Positions 35,426 through 45,508 are shown, counted from the stretch's first letter. The stretch: 64,000 bases of DNA from Haloprofundus salilacus (GCF_020150815.1 NZ_CP083723.1:434001-498000); one strand, 5' to 3'. Numbers and translations are program-made. Notes: generated from the sequence alone by a model not told the origin.

Positions 35426-35767
35426 TCACCGACGCCCGGGTTCGGTCTTCTCGACCTCTATCTCCACGTCGTCCTCGGCGACGCCGACGCGGGCGAACTG
35501 TGTCCGGACGTGTTCTTTCGCCGCGGCGAGCGCTTGGTCACGCGTGTCGAACCCGCGGGGCATCGGCGTCTCGAAGGCGACGCGAATCCTCTCGCCTCCG
35601 ATTTCGGTCGGCGACCCGCCGCTTTCGACCTCGTAGAACTCGTCGCAGACCCAGACGTACGGCGCGTCCTCGTTCGGCGCGCCCTTGAACGACGGGGCGA
35701 CCTCGCCGCGCTCGAAAATCGTCCCCGTGAGCGCCGTCCCGCCGCCATGTCCGCGCACCAAGAGCAT
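35426..35767 (-). CDS. conserved haloarchaeal protein (DUF7113-type)
   Basis: 113 residues: MLLVRGHGGGTALTGTIFERGE, then an alpha/beta core with APYVWVCDEFYEVESGG and RIRVAFETPMPRGFDTRDQALAAAKEHVRTQFARVGV, ending in a short basic tail. The conserved short strands and tryptophan suggest a small binding domain; no catalytic residues are evident. It lies between nurA and herA on the opposite strand, convergent with nurA and divergent from herA (its start is 94 bases from herA's). Context hints at a role near recombination, without proof. Confidence 0.65.
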   Translation of the reverse strand: MLLVRGHGGGTALTGTIFERGEVAPSFKGAPNEDAPYVWVCDEFYEVESGGSPTEIGGERIRVAFETPMPRGFDTRDQALAAAKEHVRTQFARVGVAEDDVEIEVEKTEPGRR

Positions 35768-35860
35768 ACCTCGGATACGTACGCGAGGGTAAAAAGCGGT
35801 GTGCGGCGGTTCGTCCCGAGGAGGGAAAGGACCATCATGGGGGGCGTCGTGTCCCGAGAT

Positions 35861-37711
35861 ATGTCCAACCTCGGTGACTTCACCGAATTCGACCCTGACG
35901 ACGGCGACGGCGACGACGCCGGTTCCCCCGACGAGTCACGGAGCGCCGACGTCGACGGTTCCGCCCCCGACGACCGCGGGGACGCTTCCGCGGACGCCGC
36001 AGAGGATTCGTTCGACCGCCTCGACGTGGACCCGACGGATGCCGACCGCGGTCTCGGTGCGCTCGCGGTTTCGCAGGGTCTCTGCGTCGCCGAGGACGAA
36101 CGCGACACCGCGCTTCGCGCGTTCGTCACGACCGGCAACCGCGACTCCGTCCGCCTCGGCAAGTATCTGCTCGTCCCCTACCCCGACGCGGAGACGTTGT
36201 TCTGCCGAATCACGGGACTGGAGTACGCCCAGGAGTTCCAGGCCGACGACGCGACCGAAATCCACGCCCGCCGCGCGATGCGGCGGACCGAGTTCCCCGA
36301 ACGCGACTACAAGTTCGTCGCGGCGCTCGATCCCGTCGCGGTGCTGTACGAGGACGGCGGCGAACTGAAGCGCCGGATGACCGACCGCGTACCCAAACCG
36401 GGCGCGACGGTGACGGAGGCGACCGACGCCGACGAGATCAAAACCGGCCTGAAAATCCCGGGCAACGGCGTCTTCCTCGGCCATCTCTCGGTCGGTGGCG
36501 AGAAGGTCCGCACCGCCGCGGACCCCCCGACCATCGACTACCGCGTCAAGGACGACTACAGCGAGGGCGACCCGCTGGTCTTCCGACACACGCTCGTCGC
36601 GGGCGGAACCGGGTCGGGGAAGACGCATGCGTCGAAGAACGTCCTCCGCCAGTATCTCGCCGACGAGCGCGCCTACGAGATGGGCGACGGCCGCACCGCG
36701 CGGCCCGCGGTCGTCCAGTTCGACCCGCAGGACGAGTACGCGCAGATGCACGACGACAACGACGAACTCGACCCTGAGTTCGCCCGTCGCCTCGAACGCG
36801 AGAGCGTCGCCTACGGCGGCCACGACGACACGACTGCGCTCGTCCCGCAGGTCGGTGACGCCTCCTACCCTGGCGAGGGCCACCGCGCCGAGCGCGTCCG
36901 CTTCACCATCCCCTTCTCGATGGTGCGCCGCTGGCCGTGGCTGGTCGCGGGCGCGGCGCTCAACGACAACCAGTACAACGCACTCACGCTCCTGCTCGAC
37001 CGGTTCTTCCGCCAGAACCCGTCCGGGACCTACCGAGGCTTCCAGTCGTTCCTCGACGACCCGGCGCTCCGCGAGGAGCTCAACGAGTCCGGCCACGTCC
37101 ACGAGGCGACGTTCGACGCCGTCAAGCGGAAGACGCGGACCAAGGCGGCAAACGACGTGTTCGACCAGGACGCACGCGACATCACCGACCTGGTCCACGA
37201 ACTCGTCCGGCCCGGCGGACTGACCGTCGTCCCGACGTACCACGTCTCGAACAGTCGGGCAGCGGAGATGGTCGTGCTCGCGGTGTCGAGTCTGATCATC
37301 GATGAGAAACTGTCGAACGACCCCGAGTACGACCGCATCGACGAGACGCCGGTCGTTCTGGGGATGGACGAAGCGCACAACTTCCTCGCCGACGCCGACA
37401 GCGTCCAGGCCCGAAACGTCATCGGGAAGTTCACCGAGGCAGCCAAACAGGGGCGCAAGGAACGTCTCGGCCTGTTCCTCATTACGCAGGACCCCCAGGA
37501 CATCGCCGACTCCGTGTTCAAGCAGATAAACACGAAACTCGTGTTGAACCTCGGCGACGAGGACGCTATCAAGTCGGTGAACATCCCACCGAACCTCGAA
37601 AGCAAGGTGCCGTACATGGAGAAGGGCCAGATGGTCGTCTACTCGCCCGACAACTCCGAACCGGTCGAACTCATCGGCCTATCGAAGTGCGTGACCCGCC
37701 ACGGGCGGTAG
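35861..37711 (+). CDS. herA: HerA bipolar DNA helicase/translocase ATPase
   Basis: 616 residues. Residues 1-60 are acidic and disordered. The HAS-barrel region (about 95-230) precedes the RecA-like ATPase with Walker A GGTGSGKT (around 248-255), Walker B VVLGMDEAHNFLAD, and LITQDPQDIADSVFKQINT (sensor region). HerA forms a hexameric translocase with NurA that resects DNA double-strand ends. The ATG at 35861 is chosen over an in-frame ATG at 35837 because MSNLGDFTEF is followed by acidic haloarchaeal-type sequence; either is possible. The gene is near nurA, as usual in archaea. Confidence 0.9.
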   Translation: MSNLGDFTEFDPDDGDGDDAGSPDESRSADVDGSAPDDRGDASADAAEDSFDRLDVDPTDADRGLGALAVSQGLCVAEDERDTALRAFVTTGNRDSVRLGKYLLVPYPDAETLFCRITGLEYAQEFQADDATEIHARRAMRRTEFPERDYKFVAALDPVAVLYEDGGELKRRMTDRVPKPGATVTEATDADEIKTGLKIPGNGVFLGHLSVGGEKVRTAADPPTIDYRVKDDYSEGDPLVFRHTLVAGGTGSGKTHASKNVLRQYLADERAYEMGDGRTARPAVVQFDPQDEYAQMHDDNDELDPEFARRLERESVAYGGHDDTTALVPQVGDASYPGEGHRAERVRFTIPFSMVRRWPWLVAGAALNDNQYNALTLLLDRFFRQNPSGTYRGFQSFLDDPALREELNESGHVHEATFDAVKRKTRTKAANDVFDQDARDITDLVHELVRPGGLTVVPTYHVSNSRAAEMVVLAVSSLIIDEKLSNDPEYDRIDETPVVLGMDEAHNFLADADSVQARNVIGKFTEAAKQGRKERLGLFLITQDPQDIADSVFKQINTKLVLNLGDEDAIKSVNIPPNLESKVPYMEKGQMVVYSPDNSEPVELIGLSKCVTRHGR

Positions 37712-37868
37712 TCTCTCTACGTCGTGCGATTCCGTTTCGCTGTCTCCTACGGCTTCCGCACTCGTTTCGAAGACTCCTCATTCTGCTCTATCTCGTCGCC
37801 GTCGGTGCTTCTGTAGAACTCGTCGTCGCCGCAACGTATTTTACTCCGAGGAGAACCAATATCGTGGT

Positions 37869-38294
37869 ATGATAGAACGTATCTTGGTTCCGGTCGACGG
37901 GTCGCCGCAGTCGACGGCCGCGCTCTCGTTCGTCGCCGAGGAGTGGCCGGACGCGGCGGTGACGATACTCCACGTCATCAACCCGGCGGACGCGGGCGGC
38001 AACCCGAGCGCCGGGATTCCCTGCGGCGCGGAGGAGTGGTTCGAAAGCGAGAAGGATCGTTCGTCGTCGCTTCTCGCGGACGCGGCGTCGATAGTCGACC
38101 AGTCGGTGACGATGCGGACCGAGGTCGGACGGCCGACGCAGACGATTCTCGACGTCGCCGAGGAAGACGAGTTCGACCACATCGTCCTGGGTAGTCACGG
38201 GCGAACCGGGGTCTCGCGCATCCTGCTCGGGAGCGTCACCGAAGCCGTTATCCGCCGGTCGCCGGTAACCGTGACGGTCGTGCGGGGAGAGTGA
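37869..38294 (+). CDS. universal stress protein (UspA family)
   Basis: 141 residues, starting MIERILVPVDGSPQSTAAL. The Rossmann-like fold has the ATP-binding motif G-2x-G-9x-G-S/T in GSHGRTGVSRILLGSVTEAV, so this is a nucleotide-binding type. A GTATTTTAC box lies 25-30 bases before the ATG. Such proteins respond to stress in haloarchaea by unknown mechanisms; it stands alone downstream of herA. Confidence 0.92.
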   Translation: MIERILVPVDGSPQSTAALSFVAEEWPDAAVTILHVINPADAGGNPSAGIPCGAEEWFESEKDRSSSLLADAASIVDQSVTMRTEVGRPTQTILDVAEEDEFDHIVLGSHGRTGVSRILLGSVTEAVIRRSPVTVTVVRGE

Positions 38295-38397
38295 CTGCTG
38301 GACGGTGAACACGACGGCCGAGCGGTGACCTCATAGCGCTCTCGACGTACCTGTCAGCTACATTACAAATGCACCCCACGACAGTTTCGAACCGAGT

Positions 38398-38573
38398 ATG
38401 AAACCGAGTCACCCCTATCTCGTGCTGCTGGCGTTGACGTTCAGATTCGTGGTCGGGGCCTGTTCTTCGGTCTTTTCGGTGCTGTAGTCGGAGGCGTCGG
38501 AGCGGCGGTCGCGTGGATGCTCACTGCAGGAGAGGTGAACGAAACGTTGGGTACGGACCGTGGTGCGTCGTGA
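38398..38573 (+). pseudogene. small membrane protein gene with a one-base frameshift
   Basis: From the ATG at 38398, MKPSHPYLVLLALTFRFVVG is a credible membrane segment, but the frame then reads into a TAG after 29 codons. One extra G in the GGGG run at 38454-38457 would join it to GLFFGLFGAVVGGVGAAVAW followed by MLTAGEVNETLGTDRGAS and a TGA at 38571-38573, giving about 59 residues with two membrane helices. The repaired protein is coherent, so I read this as a frameshifted gene. A sequencing error in the homopolymer is the alternative. Confidence 0.6.
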
Positions 38574-38675
38574 CTCGCACCGTCCTCCGGAACTGCGGCG
38601 TCCGCGAAAAGGGAGGTCCGCGACCGGACGGAGCCGACTGTTCCTGTTTCGCTTTTCGACGTTTCGCGACTTGGT

Positions 38676-39038
38676 TCAGGCGCCGGGGACGCCCAGCGCG
38701 GTCAGGCCGACGAGGCCGAAGAGGCTGAGGACGTACAACACCGCGACGGCGGCCAACCACGCGATGACGCCGATGGCCGTCGCGCTCCCCCACCCGCCGG
38801 GGTAGCGCCAGTTGATGACGCCGATCCAGGCCAGAAGCGTCAACACCGGCCCGATTATCGGGAGCCAGCCGAAGAAGAAGCTGACGAGACCCCAGACGAG
38901 CGCGCCGATGGCCGCCGTCACGACCGCGTAGCCGAAGCTCGCCTCCTTGTCGATGAGCAGTCTCACCCCGAGGTAGAGGCCGAGTCCTCCGACGAGCAGG
39001 TTGACGAGTACGATGAGTACGCTGTCGATGAGCGCCAT
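38676..39038 (-). CDS. small multi-spanning membrane protein, 120 aa
   Basis: Four hydrophobic segments (about 5-25, 36-60, 64-82 and 92-115), with a short loop RLLIDKEASFGYA and the motif FFFGWLPIIGPVL. No conserved charged residues within the membrane suggest transport. It ends 1 base before the amphi-Trp gene region begins at 39040, and both run on the same strand, so they are probably one transcript. The family is not assigned; similar short proteins are widespread in haloarchaea. Confidence 0.7.
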   Translation of the reverse strand: MALIDSVLIVLVNLLVGGLGLYLGVRLLIDKEASFGYAVVTAAIGALVWGLVSFFFGWLPIIGPVLTLLAWIGVINWRYPGGWGSATAIGVIAWLAAVAVLYVLSLFGLVGLTALGVPGA

Positions 39039-39039
39039 C

Positions 39040-39279
39040 TCACTTCACCGTCCACTCGGCGGTGAGCTCGATCGTCTCTTTGTTCCCTCGAAGTGCCGCG
39101 GACCGCTCGACCACCGTCACTTCGGTGTCGAACGACTCCGGCGGGTGTACGGTCACGTCTTTGTTTCCGACGGTCAGTCGAACTTCGTCGCCCGACTCCA
39201 ACTCGTCGGCCAGACTTCGCAGATAGCTTGCGAACTGCGACCTGGTCTGCTCCTGTTTGCTCTCAGTTTTGTCGGCCAT
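39040..39279 (-). CDS. amphi-Trp domain protein, 79 aa
   Basis: 79 residues starting MADKTESKQEQTRSQFASYL, a helix with conserved LxxLAxxL spacing, then beta strands ending IELTAEWTVK, the C-terminal tryptophan motif that gives amphi-Trp domains their name. The domain's role is unknown. It has low sequence complexity only at its N-terminus. Upstream of the small membrane protein gene, likely co-transcribed. Confidence 0.8.
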   Translation of the reverse strand: MADKTESKQEQTRSQFASYLRSLADELESGDEVRLTVGNKDVTVHPPESFDTEVTVVERSAALRGNKETIELTAEWTVK

Positions 39280-39364
39280 ACGTGTCTCTCTGTACAACGT
39301 AAAAGGAGATAAAAGTCGGCCGACTGTCAATTAGAACTGACACTCACCACGGAGAACCGTTCGC

Positions 39365-40462
39365 TCAGAAGATGTTCGCCTGCCGGTAGACGCTGATACC
39401 GTTCTGGGTGATTTCGTACGGTTTCGTCTCCCGAGAGTGGTTGGCGTCGCGTATCTTCTGAATCTCGATAGCGAGTCGCGTCTCGCGGAAGTTCGACGGC
39501 CGGACGTACTGCAGCACGAACACCGCGTCGGTGAGGTACTCGACGATGCCGTGTTTGGAGGTGTACGGACTCTCCTCGCTCGCCTCGGAGGTGAGCATCG
39601 TTGTCACGCCGACCTGCTTGAGCGAGCGGGCGAAGTCGAACACCTCGCTGCGCCGCTTCGAGGGGTGGTCGTACATCATCTCCAGCAGCGACACGGAGTC
39701 GAGGACGAGTCTGTCGGCCCCGAACTCCTCGATGAGTTCCGGGAGGTCGTTGCGGATGCTCGCGAGGCTGTTGGCCATCTCGATGGGGTCGAGTTCGACG
39801 ACGGCGAGGCGGTCCTCCTCGACGTACCGCCGGAACGGCCACCCTTTCTCCTCGGCCGTCGACAGCACGGCGTCGCGGCTCTGTTCGAGCGTGATGAACA
39901 CCGCCCGCCCGTCGTTTCGCAGCGCCTCGTCGAGAAACTGGAGACCGAACGTCGTCTTCCCGGTGCCGGCGCTTCCGATGGCGACCATCAGCGACCGCTT
40001 CGGCACGCCGCCGAGAATCATCTCGTCGAGACCGTCGATACCTATTCTGACGCGCTCGATGTCGGAGTCGAACGACGACTCGTCGAACTCGGCGTCGTCG
40101 AATGTATCGCCGCCGAAACCGAAGTCGCCACCGCCCGAATCCGAGGCGCCGAACTCGCCGAATCCGAAATCGTCGTCGCCTCCACCGAAGTCGTCACTGT
40201 CCCCGAATCCGAAGTCGTAGTCGCCTCCGCCTCCGCCGAACGCCTTGTCGCCGCTTACGTCGTCTCCACCGTCACGTTTGGAGTCGTCTGCCACCGACGG
40301 TGTCGATCCCGCGTCTTCGAGTGCTACGCCGTCTTCGACCGACTTCTCGCCATCCGTCTCCGCTTCCTCCGCCTCGTGGCCGCCTTCGCGTTCGTCCGTT
40401 TCGTCGGTTCCGTCCGACTCTTCGCGAAGCGCACGCTCGAACCAGTCGTCGTCTCCGCTCAT
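39365..40462 (-). CDS. KaiC/RAD55-type ATPase with acidic FG-rich N-terminus
   Basis: 365 residues. The C-terminal part (135-365) is a RecA-superfamily domain: [19 protein letters not shown], Walker A GSAGTGKT (163-170), Walker [17 protein letters not shown] and a final [11 protein letters not shown]. This matches the single-domain KaiC/GvpD/HTR-like ATPases that act as signalling partners in haloarchaea. The first 135 residues are highly acidic, then low-complexity with repeated GFG/DFG units (about 80-125). The start [15 protein letters not shown] is the first convincing haloarchaeal sequence; the frame upstream is basic. Role unknown. Divergent from NAD kinase. Confidence 0.78.
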   Translation of the reverse strand: MSGDDDWFERALREESDGTDETDEREGGHEAEEAETDGEKSVEDGVALEDAGSTPSVADDSKRDGGDDVSGDKAFGGGGGDYDFGFGDSDDFGGGDDDFGFGEFGASDSGGGDFGFGGDTFDDAEFDESSFDSDIERVRIGIDGLDEMILGGVPKRSLMVAIGSAGTGKTTFGLQFLDEALRNDGRAVFITLEQSRDAVLSTAEEKGWPFRRYVEEDRLAVVELDPIEMANSLASIRNDLPELIEEFGADRLVLDSVSLLEMMYDHPSKRRSEVFDFARSLKQVGVTTMLTSEASEESPYTSKHGIVEYLTDAVFVLQYVRPSNFRETRLAIEIQKIRDANHSRETKPYEITQNGISVYRQANIF

Positions 40463-40610
40463 CGGTCCTCCGTCTCGAATGCGGCGCGGCCGGGTCCGAC
40501 GCGACGATCCCACCCGAGCGGTCGACTGCTCATCGTCTGTTTGTCGGATGCCGCCGGTATCAATGTTGCCCGTACGGTGCGCTTTTGACGGCCGCGGGCG
40601 AAGTCGAGGC

Positions 40611-41480
40611 ATGAACGTCGGCATCGTCGCTCAGAAAGGAAATAGTCGAGCGACGTCTCTCGCTGGTGAGATTCGAGAGCGGCTCTCGACGATGGACGTC
40701 TCGGTGACGCTGGACGAGGCGACGGGCGAATCGCTCGGTCTCGACGGCCGGCCGGTCGAGACGCTCCACGACTGCGACCTCATCGTCAGTATCGGCGGCG
40801 ACGGAACGTTTCTCTTCGCGGCCAGCGGCGCGGACGGCACGCCGATTCTCGGAGTCAACCTCGGCGAAGTCGGCTTCCTGAACGCCGTCGGTCCCGACGA
40901 CGCCGTTGAGGCGGTGATGGCGGAAGTCGCCGCCGTCCGCAACGACGAACAGCGCGTCCGGGTCGTCCCCCGACTTGTCGCCGTCGGCGACGGGTGGCGA
41001 AGCGACCCCGCGACGAACGAAGTCGTCGTCCAGGGCGACCGCAGGGGACGCGGCGGCGGCATCGACGTGGAGGTCCGTATCGACGGTTCGCTGTACACCG
41101 GCGGTCACGCCGACGGTCTCCTCGTGGCAACGCCGACCGGGAGCACGGCGTACAACCTGAGCGAGCGCGGGCCGCTCGTCCACCCGAGCGTCGGCGGCCT
41201 CGTCGTCAACGAGATGTGTCCCGACGAGGGGATGCCGCCGCTTCTCGTCGCACCCGACGCCACGGTGACCGTGACGGTCAACGCCGTCGGTGGACAGAAA
41301 ACGACCGGCGGACGTCTCGCCAGCGACGCCGCCACCGACGAGGCTGTCGTCGTCAGCGACGGCAAACACTCCTACCCCGTCACACCGCCGACGGAGGTCG
41401 AGATTCGGCGGGCGGAGACGCCGCTTCGCATCGCCGGTCCGACCTCGGATTTCTTCGAGGCGCTCAACAAACTCGACTGA
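40611..41480 (+). CDS. nadK: NAD kinase (ATP/polyphosphate NADK)
   Basis: 289 residues. The catalytic GGDGT motif (62-66) and downstream [30 protein letters not shown] are the hallmarks of NAD kinases, which make NADP+ by phosphorylating NAD+. The start [14 protein letters not shown] is chosen because longer in-frame upstream sequence overlaps the KaiC-type gene on the opposite strand. A CTTTTGAC element is about 30 bases upstream. It is complete (C-terminus FFEALNKLD). Confidence 0.94.
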   Translation: MNVGIVAQKGNSRATSLAGEIRERLSTMDVSVTLDEATGESLGLDGRPVETLHDCDLIVSIGGDGTFLFAASGADGTPILGVNLGEVGFLNAVGPDDAVEAVMAEVAAVRNDEQRVRVVPRLVAVGDGWRSDPATNEVVVQGDRRGRGGGIDVEVRIDGSLYTGGHADGLLVATPTGSTAYNLSERGPLVHPSVGGLVVNEMCPDEGMPPLLVAPDATVTVTVNAVGGQKTTGGRLASDAATDEAVVVSDGKHSYPVTPPTEVEIRRAETPLRIAGPTSDFFEALNKLD

Positions 41481-41709
41481 CCGGGCGGTCGGACACCGAG
41501 CAGTCAGGTGACGCTCGTTCTGCCAGCGGTCGGATGAAAAGGTCAGGACCGACCGCTGCGGGCACGCGAGTTGTATGGTGACCAGATCACCAATCCCGGT
41601 GCAACGGTCGGTCCTGTGTCGGTATTTACGGGTTCCGGCCGCATAACGGCTTTCTCACCGGCGACGGATAGTCAGTAAACGCTGACGGGCGCGGGAGCGC
41701 ACCGACCGC

Positions 41710-44700
41710 TCAGTTACGGCCCCACTCGGCGGCCCGGCGCGGACGGTCAGAGACGGCCATCACGTCGAGCGGTTCGTCGCGGACCGACAGCGCCTCCAGC
41801 GCCGCCTCGGTGCTCGCCTCCGTCGAGAAGTACGGCACCTCCTCGGAGACGCAGGTTTCGAGCGTCTCGCGGTCGTCGGAGACGACGAGGTCGACTTCGC
41901 CCCGACGAATCGCGGCCGTCAGGTCGTCGAACGTCGCGAGGTCGTAGAACTCCGCGAGACGCCCGCGGAGCGCGTCGGCATCGGCGCCGTCGGGTGCGGG
42001 GAACGATTCCCCCGTGAAGTTAGCGACGGCCGTTCCGCCCTCGGGAATCGGCGACCCGGCGGCCGACTGGGCCTTCCCGTACGCTTTGCCGAACGAGCGC
42101 GCGGTGCCCATCACCTCGCCAGTCGACTTCATCTCTGGGCCGAGACGGGGGTCGCTGCCCGGCAGGCGGTCGAACGGGAGCACGACCTCCTTGACGCTCG
42201 CGTGCTCGGGAATCTGCTCCTCCGCGTCGAGTTCGGCGAGCGTCGCGCCCGCCATCACCTTCGCCGCGAGTTTCGCGATGGGGACGCCCGCGGCCTTCGA
42301 GACGAACGGCACCGTCCGCGAGGAGCGCGGGTTCGCTTCGAGGACGTACACCTCGCGGTCCTTCACGGCCAACTGGACGTTCAACAGGCCGACCGTCGAG
42401 AGCGCGCGAGCGATGTCCTCGGTGACTTCGCGTACGCGACCCATCGTCTCGGCGTCGAGCGACTGCGGCGGGATGACGCAGGCGGAGTCGCCCGAGTGGA
42501 CGCCCGCGGACTCGACGTGCTCCATCACGCCGCCGAGTATCACGTCTTTGCCGTCGGCGACGGCGTCCACGTCGAGTTCGATCGCGCCGTCGAGGAACTC
42601 GTCGACAAGAATCGGTTTGTCGGGGCTCACGCGGACGGCTTCTTGGATATAGGTCTCCAGTTCGTCGTCGTCGTCGACGACGCGCATCGCGCGGCCGCCG
42701 AGGACGTAGCTCGGGCGGACGAGCACAGGGTAGCCGATGTCGTTGGCGAGTTCGAGTGCTTCCGCCTCGGTGGTCGCCGTCCCGCCGCGCGGTTGGGCGA
42801 CGCCCATCTCGTCCATCAGCGCGTTGAACCGGTCGCGGTCCTCCGCGAGGTCCATCGCCTCGACGGTGGTGCCGAGAATTTCGCAGTCGAGGTTTCTCCG
42901 CCGGAGTTCCTCCTCCAGCGGTTCGCCGACGTTCACCGAGGTCTGGCCGCCGAACTGCACCATCACGCCGTCGGCGCCCGTCACCTCGACGATGTCGGCC
43001 ACCTCCTCGGCGGTTATCGGCTCGAAGAACAGGCCGTCGGAGGTGTCGTAGTCCGTCGAGACGGTTTCCGGATTGTTGTTGACGACGTGGGCGTCGATGC
43101 CCATCTCGCGGAGCGCGCGGACCGCGTGCACCGCGCAGTAATCGAACTCGACGCCCTGCCCGATGCGGATGGGTCCGCCGCCGACGACGACGACGCTCGT
43201 CGCGTCGCGGTCGACGCGCACCTCGTCGAGCGGGTCGCCGTTGAGGAACTCGGGCTGGCGTGCGGAGTAGTAGTACGGCGTCGACGCCTCGAACTCCCCG
43301 GCGCAGGTGTCAACCTGCTTGAACGAGCGGTTCGGGACGCTCATCTCAACTTCCTCGACGCCGACGCCGGCGGTCGCGGCGACTTCGGCGTTCGTGAGTC
43401 CCGACGATGCGGCGGCCGAGAAGTCACCTTCGGCGGCGGCGACGGTCGATTCGACGATGCGGCCGTAGCGTTCGACGTACCACGACTCGATGCCCGTCAG
43501 TTCCGCCACGTCGGCGACGCTGTACCCGCGCTCGAACGCCTCGAACATCGCGTACGGGCGGTCGGGCGTAGGTCGTTCGAGGTACTCCGCTTCGAGTTCC
43601 TCGTCGCTCACGTTCGCCCAGTCGACCGCCGGGTCATACTCCGAGGAGCGAAGCGCCTTCAGCAGCGACTCCTCGAACGTCCGACCGATGGCCATCGCCT
43701 CGCCCGTCGACTTCATCGCCGTCCCCAACTCGAAGTCGACGTCCTCGAACTTGTCCTTAGGCCAGCGCGGCACTTTCGTCACGACGTAGTCGATGGCCGG
43801 TTCGAAGGCGGCGGTCGTCTCGCCGGTAATTTCGTTCTCTATCTCGTGGAGACGCTTGCCGAGGGCGACTTTCGCCGTCACGCGGGCGATGGGGTAGCCG
43901 GTCGCCTTCGACGCCAGCGCCGACGAGCGCGAGACGCGCGGGTTCACTTCCACCACGCGGTACTCGCCGCCGGGGGTGCCGTCGTCGTGCCACGCGAACT
44001 GGATGTTACAGCCACCTTGAATCCCGAGTTCGCGGATGACGTCGAGCGCCGCGGTCCGCATCTCCTGGTGGCCGTCGTCAGGAATCACCTGCGAGGGCGT
44101 CACGACGACGGACTCGCCGGTGTGGATGCCCATCGGGTCGAGATTCTCCATGTTGCAGATGATGATGCAGGAGTCGTCGGCGTCGCGCATCACCTCGTAC
44201 TCGAGTTCGACCCACCCGGCGATGGATTCGGTGACGAGCACCTCGCTGTTGCGCGAGAGGCGCAGGCCTTTGCGGACGCGTTCGACCAGTTCATCCATCT
44301 CGTTGACGACGCCCGACCCCGACCCGCCGAGGGTGTACGTCGTCCGCGCGATGACGGGTAGGCCGCCGACTTCCTCGACGGCGGCGTCGATGCGGTCGCG
44401 GAGCGCCACTTCGTCGAGGTTCGTTACCGACTCGCCCTCGTCGAGCGAGATGGTCGTCGAGCGCGGCATCGGTTGGCCGATCTTCTCCATCCGCTGGCGG
44501 AACAGGTCGCGATCCTCCGTCGCGTAGATGGTGTCGAGCGGCGTCCCCATGATTTCGACGTCGTGTTCCTCCAGAACGCCTTCCTCAGCGAGTTCGGCGG
44601 TGACGTTCAGTCCCGTCTGACCGCCGAGTCCGGCGATGACGCCGTCGGGTTGTTCCTTCTCGATGATTTCGGAGATAGCTTCGGTCGTGATTGGTTCGAT

Positions 44701-44922
44701 GTACACCCGGTCGGCCATCTCCGGGTCGGTCATGATGGTCGCGGGGTTCGAGTTGACGAGGACGACTCGCGCTCCTTCCTCTCGGAGCGCCCGGCACGCT
44801 TGCGCGCCAGAGTAGTCGAACTCCGCCGCCTGTCCGATCTGGATGGGGCCGCTACCGATGAGCAGGATGGTCCGGTCGTCGGACGCCGCCCGCTCGTCTG
44901 TCGAGAGTGCCTCGTCGGTCAT
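41710..44922 (-). CDS. carB: carbamoyl-phosphate synthase large subunit
   Basis: 1070 residues in the canonical order: first ATP-grasp (carboxyphosphate, 1-400) with LIGSGPIQIGQAAEFDYSG, oligomerisation segment (to about 550), second ATP-grasp (to about 930) with VVGGGPIRIGQGVEFDYC, and a C-terminal MGS-like allosteric domain ending RRAAEWGRN. It makes carbamoyl phosphate for arginine and pyrimidine synthesis with CarA, which is not adjacent. The start at MTDEALSTDERAASDDRT is chosen because 86 residues of open frame further upstream are basic and unconserved; a TTATTAC box (44946-44953) lies 25-30 bases upstream. Confidence 0.95.
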   Translation of the reverse strand: MTDEALSTDERAASDDRTILLIGSGPIQIGQAAEFDYSGAQACRALREEGARVVLVNSNPATIMTDPEMADRVYIEPITTEAISEIIEKEQPDGVIAGLGGQTGLNVTAELAEEGVLEEHDVEIMGTPLDTIYATEDRDLFRQRMEKIGQPMPRSTTISLDEGESVTNLDEVALRDRIDAAVEEVGGLPVIARTTYTLGGSGSGVVNEMDELVERVRKGLRLSRNSEVLVTESIAGWVELEYEVMRDADDSCIIICNMENLDPMGIHTGESVVVTPSQVIPDDGHQEMRTAALDVIRELGIQGGCNIQFAWHDDGTPGGEYRVVEVNPRVSRSSALASKATGYPIARVTAKVALGKRLHEIENEITGETTAAFEPAIDYVVTKVPRWPKDKFEDVDFELGTAMKSTGEAMAIGRTFEESLLKALRSSEYDPAVDWANVSDEELEAEYLERPTPDRPYAMFEAFERGYSVADVAELTGIESWYVERYGRIVESTVAAAEGDFSAAASSGLTNAEVAATAGVGVEEVEMSVPNRSFKQVDTCAGEFEASTPYYYSARQPEFLNGDPLDEVRVDRDATSVVVVGGGPIRIGQGVEFDYCAVHAVRALREMGIDAHVVNNNPETVSTDYDTSDGLFFEPITAEEVADIVEVTGADGVMVQFGGQTSVNVGEPLEEELRRRNLDCEILGTTVEAMDLAEDRDRFNALMDEMGVAQPRGGTATTEAEALELANDIGYPVLVRPSYVLGGRAMRVVDDDDELETYIQEAVRVSPDKPILVDEFLDGAIELDVDAVADGKDVILGGVMEHVESAGVHSGDSACVIPPQSLDAETMGRVREVTEDIARALSTVGLLNVQLAVKDREVYVLEANPRSSRTVPFVSKAAGVPIAKLAAKVMAGATLAELDAEEQIPEHASVKEVVLPFDRLPGSDPRLGPEMKSTGEVMGTARSFGKAYGKAQSAAGSPIPEGGTAVANFTGESFPAPDGADADALRGRLAEFYDLATFDDLTAAIRRGEVDLVVSDDRETLETCVSEEVPYFSTEASTEAALEALSVRDEPLDVMAVSDRPRRAAEWGRN

Positions 44923-45298
44923 CGTTCCACGAAAGTTCGCACATCGTAATAAGCCCGGCGAATTAATGCGATATCCGCAGCCTCTTTTCGAATATCGAAA
45001 TCCCCTCCGCGACCCCTGCTTCTCAGACCGAAGACGGGTCTCGAATCGCAGAAATTTGCCACCGAGAAACCGTGTACTCCGGACGAAAGCCACGACCTCA
45101 CGCCGCCGAGACTCGGTAGAAGCGACGTGTGGGGGCACGTCGTTCGTGGCTTCCGATTTCACACTCGAACCAGAAGCCACTCCGTCGTACGTGGTCGCTA
45201 CAATAACTGTTGGCGCCGGCTGCGGTGTGACGTGCCAGCCCGTCGGTCGGTTTTGGTCGGTTCGCTCGCCTTCGGCGCCTCCGTCCGACGGCGTCCGT
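44923..45298. other. carB upstream region
   Basis: 376 bases with the carB promoter-like TTATTAC (44946-44953) at its left edge. I see no gene, RNA or repeat in the rest; open frames here are extensions of carB or shadows. Confidence 0.5.
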
Positions 45299-45508
45299 TC
45301 AGTCGAGTCGATACCGGTACGGCGTCCCGCGGATGACGGTCACACCGCCGTTTTCGGCGTAGTGACCGAGCACCGTCGCGACGCGGTGCGAACTGTTCAA
45401 CTTCTCGTGCTCTTCGAGAGACGACGTGATCTCGCGCGCGGTCATCGGCTGCTCTGCCTCGGAGAGCACACCCTTGATACGCTCGAACTCCCCACGATGG
45501 GTGTGCAT
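45299..45508 (-). CDS. small winged-helix protein, 69 aa
   Basis: MHTHRGEFERIKGVLSEAEQ, then PMTAREITSSLEEHEKLNSSHRVATVLGHYAENGGVTVIRGTPYRYRLD. The arrangement of helix, turn with MTAREI, recognition helix, and a beta wing VTVIRGTPYRY fits a compact winged helix, probably a DNA-binding protein. It is isolated, with no cofactor motif. The target is unknown. Confidence 0.7.
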   Translation of the reverse strand: MHTHRGEFERIKGVLSEAEQPMTAREITSSLEEHEKLNSSHRVATVLGHYAENGGVTVIRGTPYRYRLD

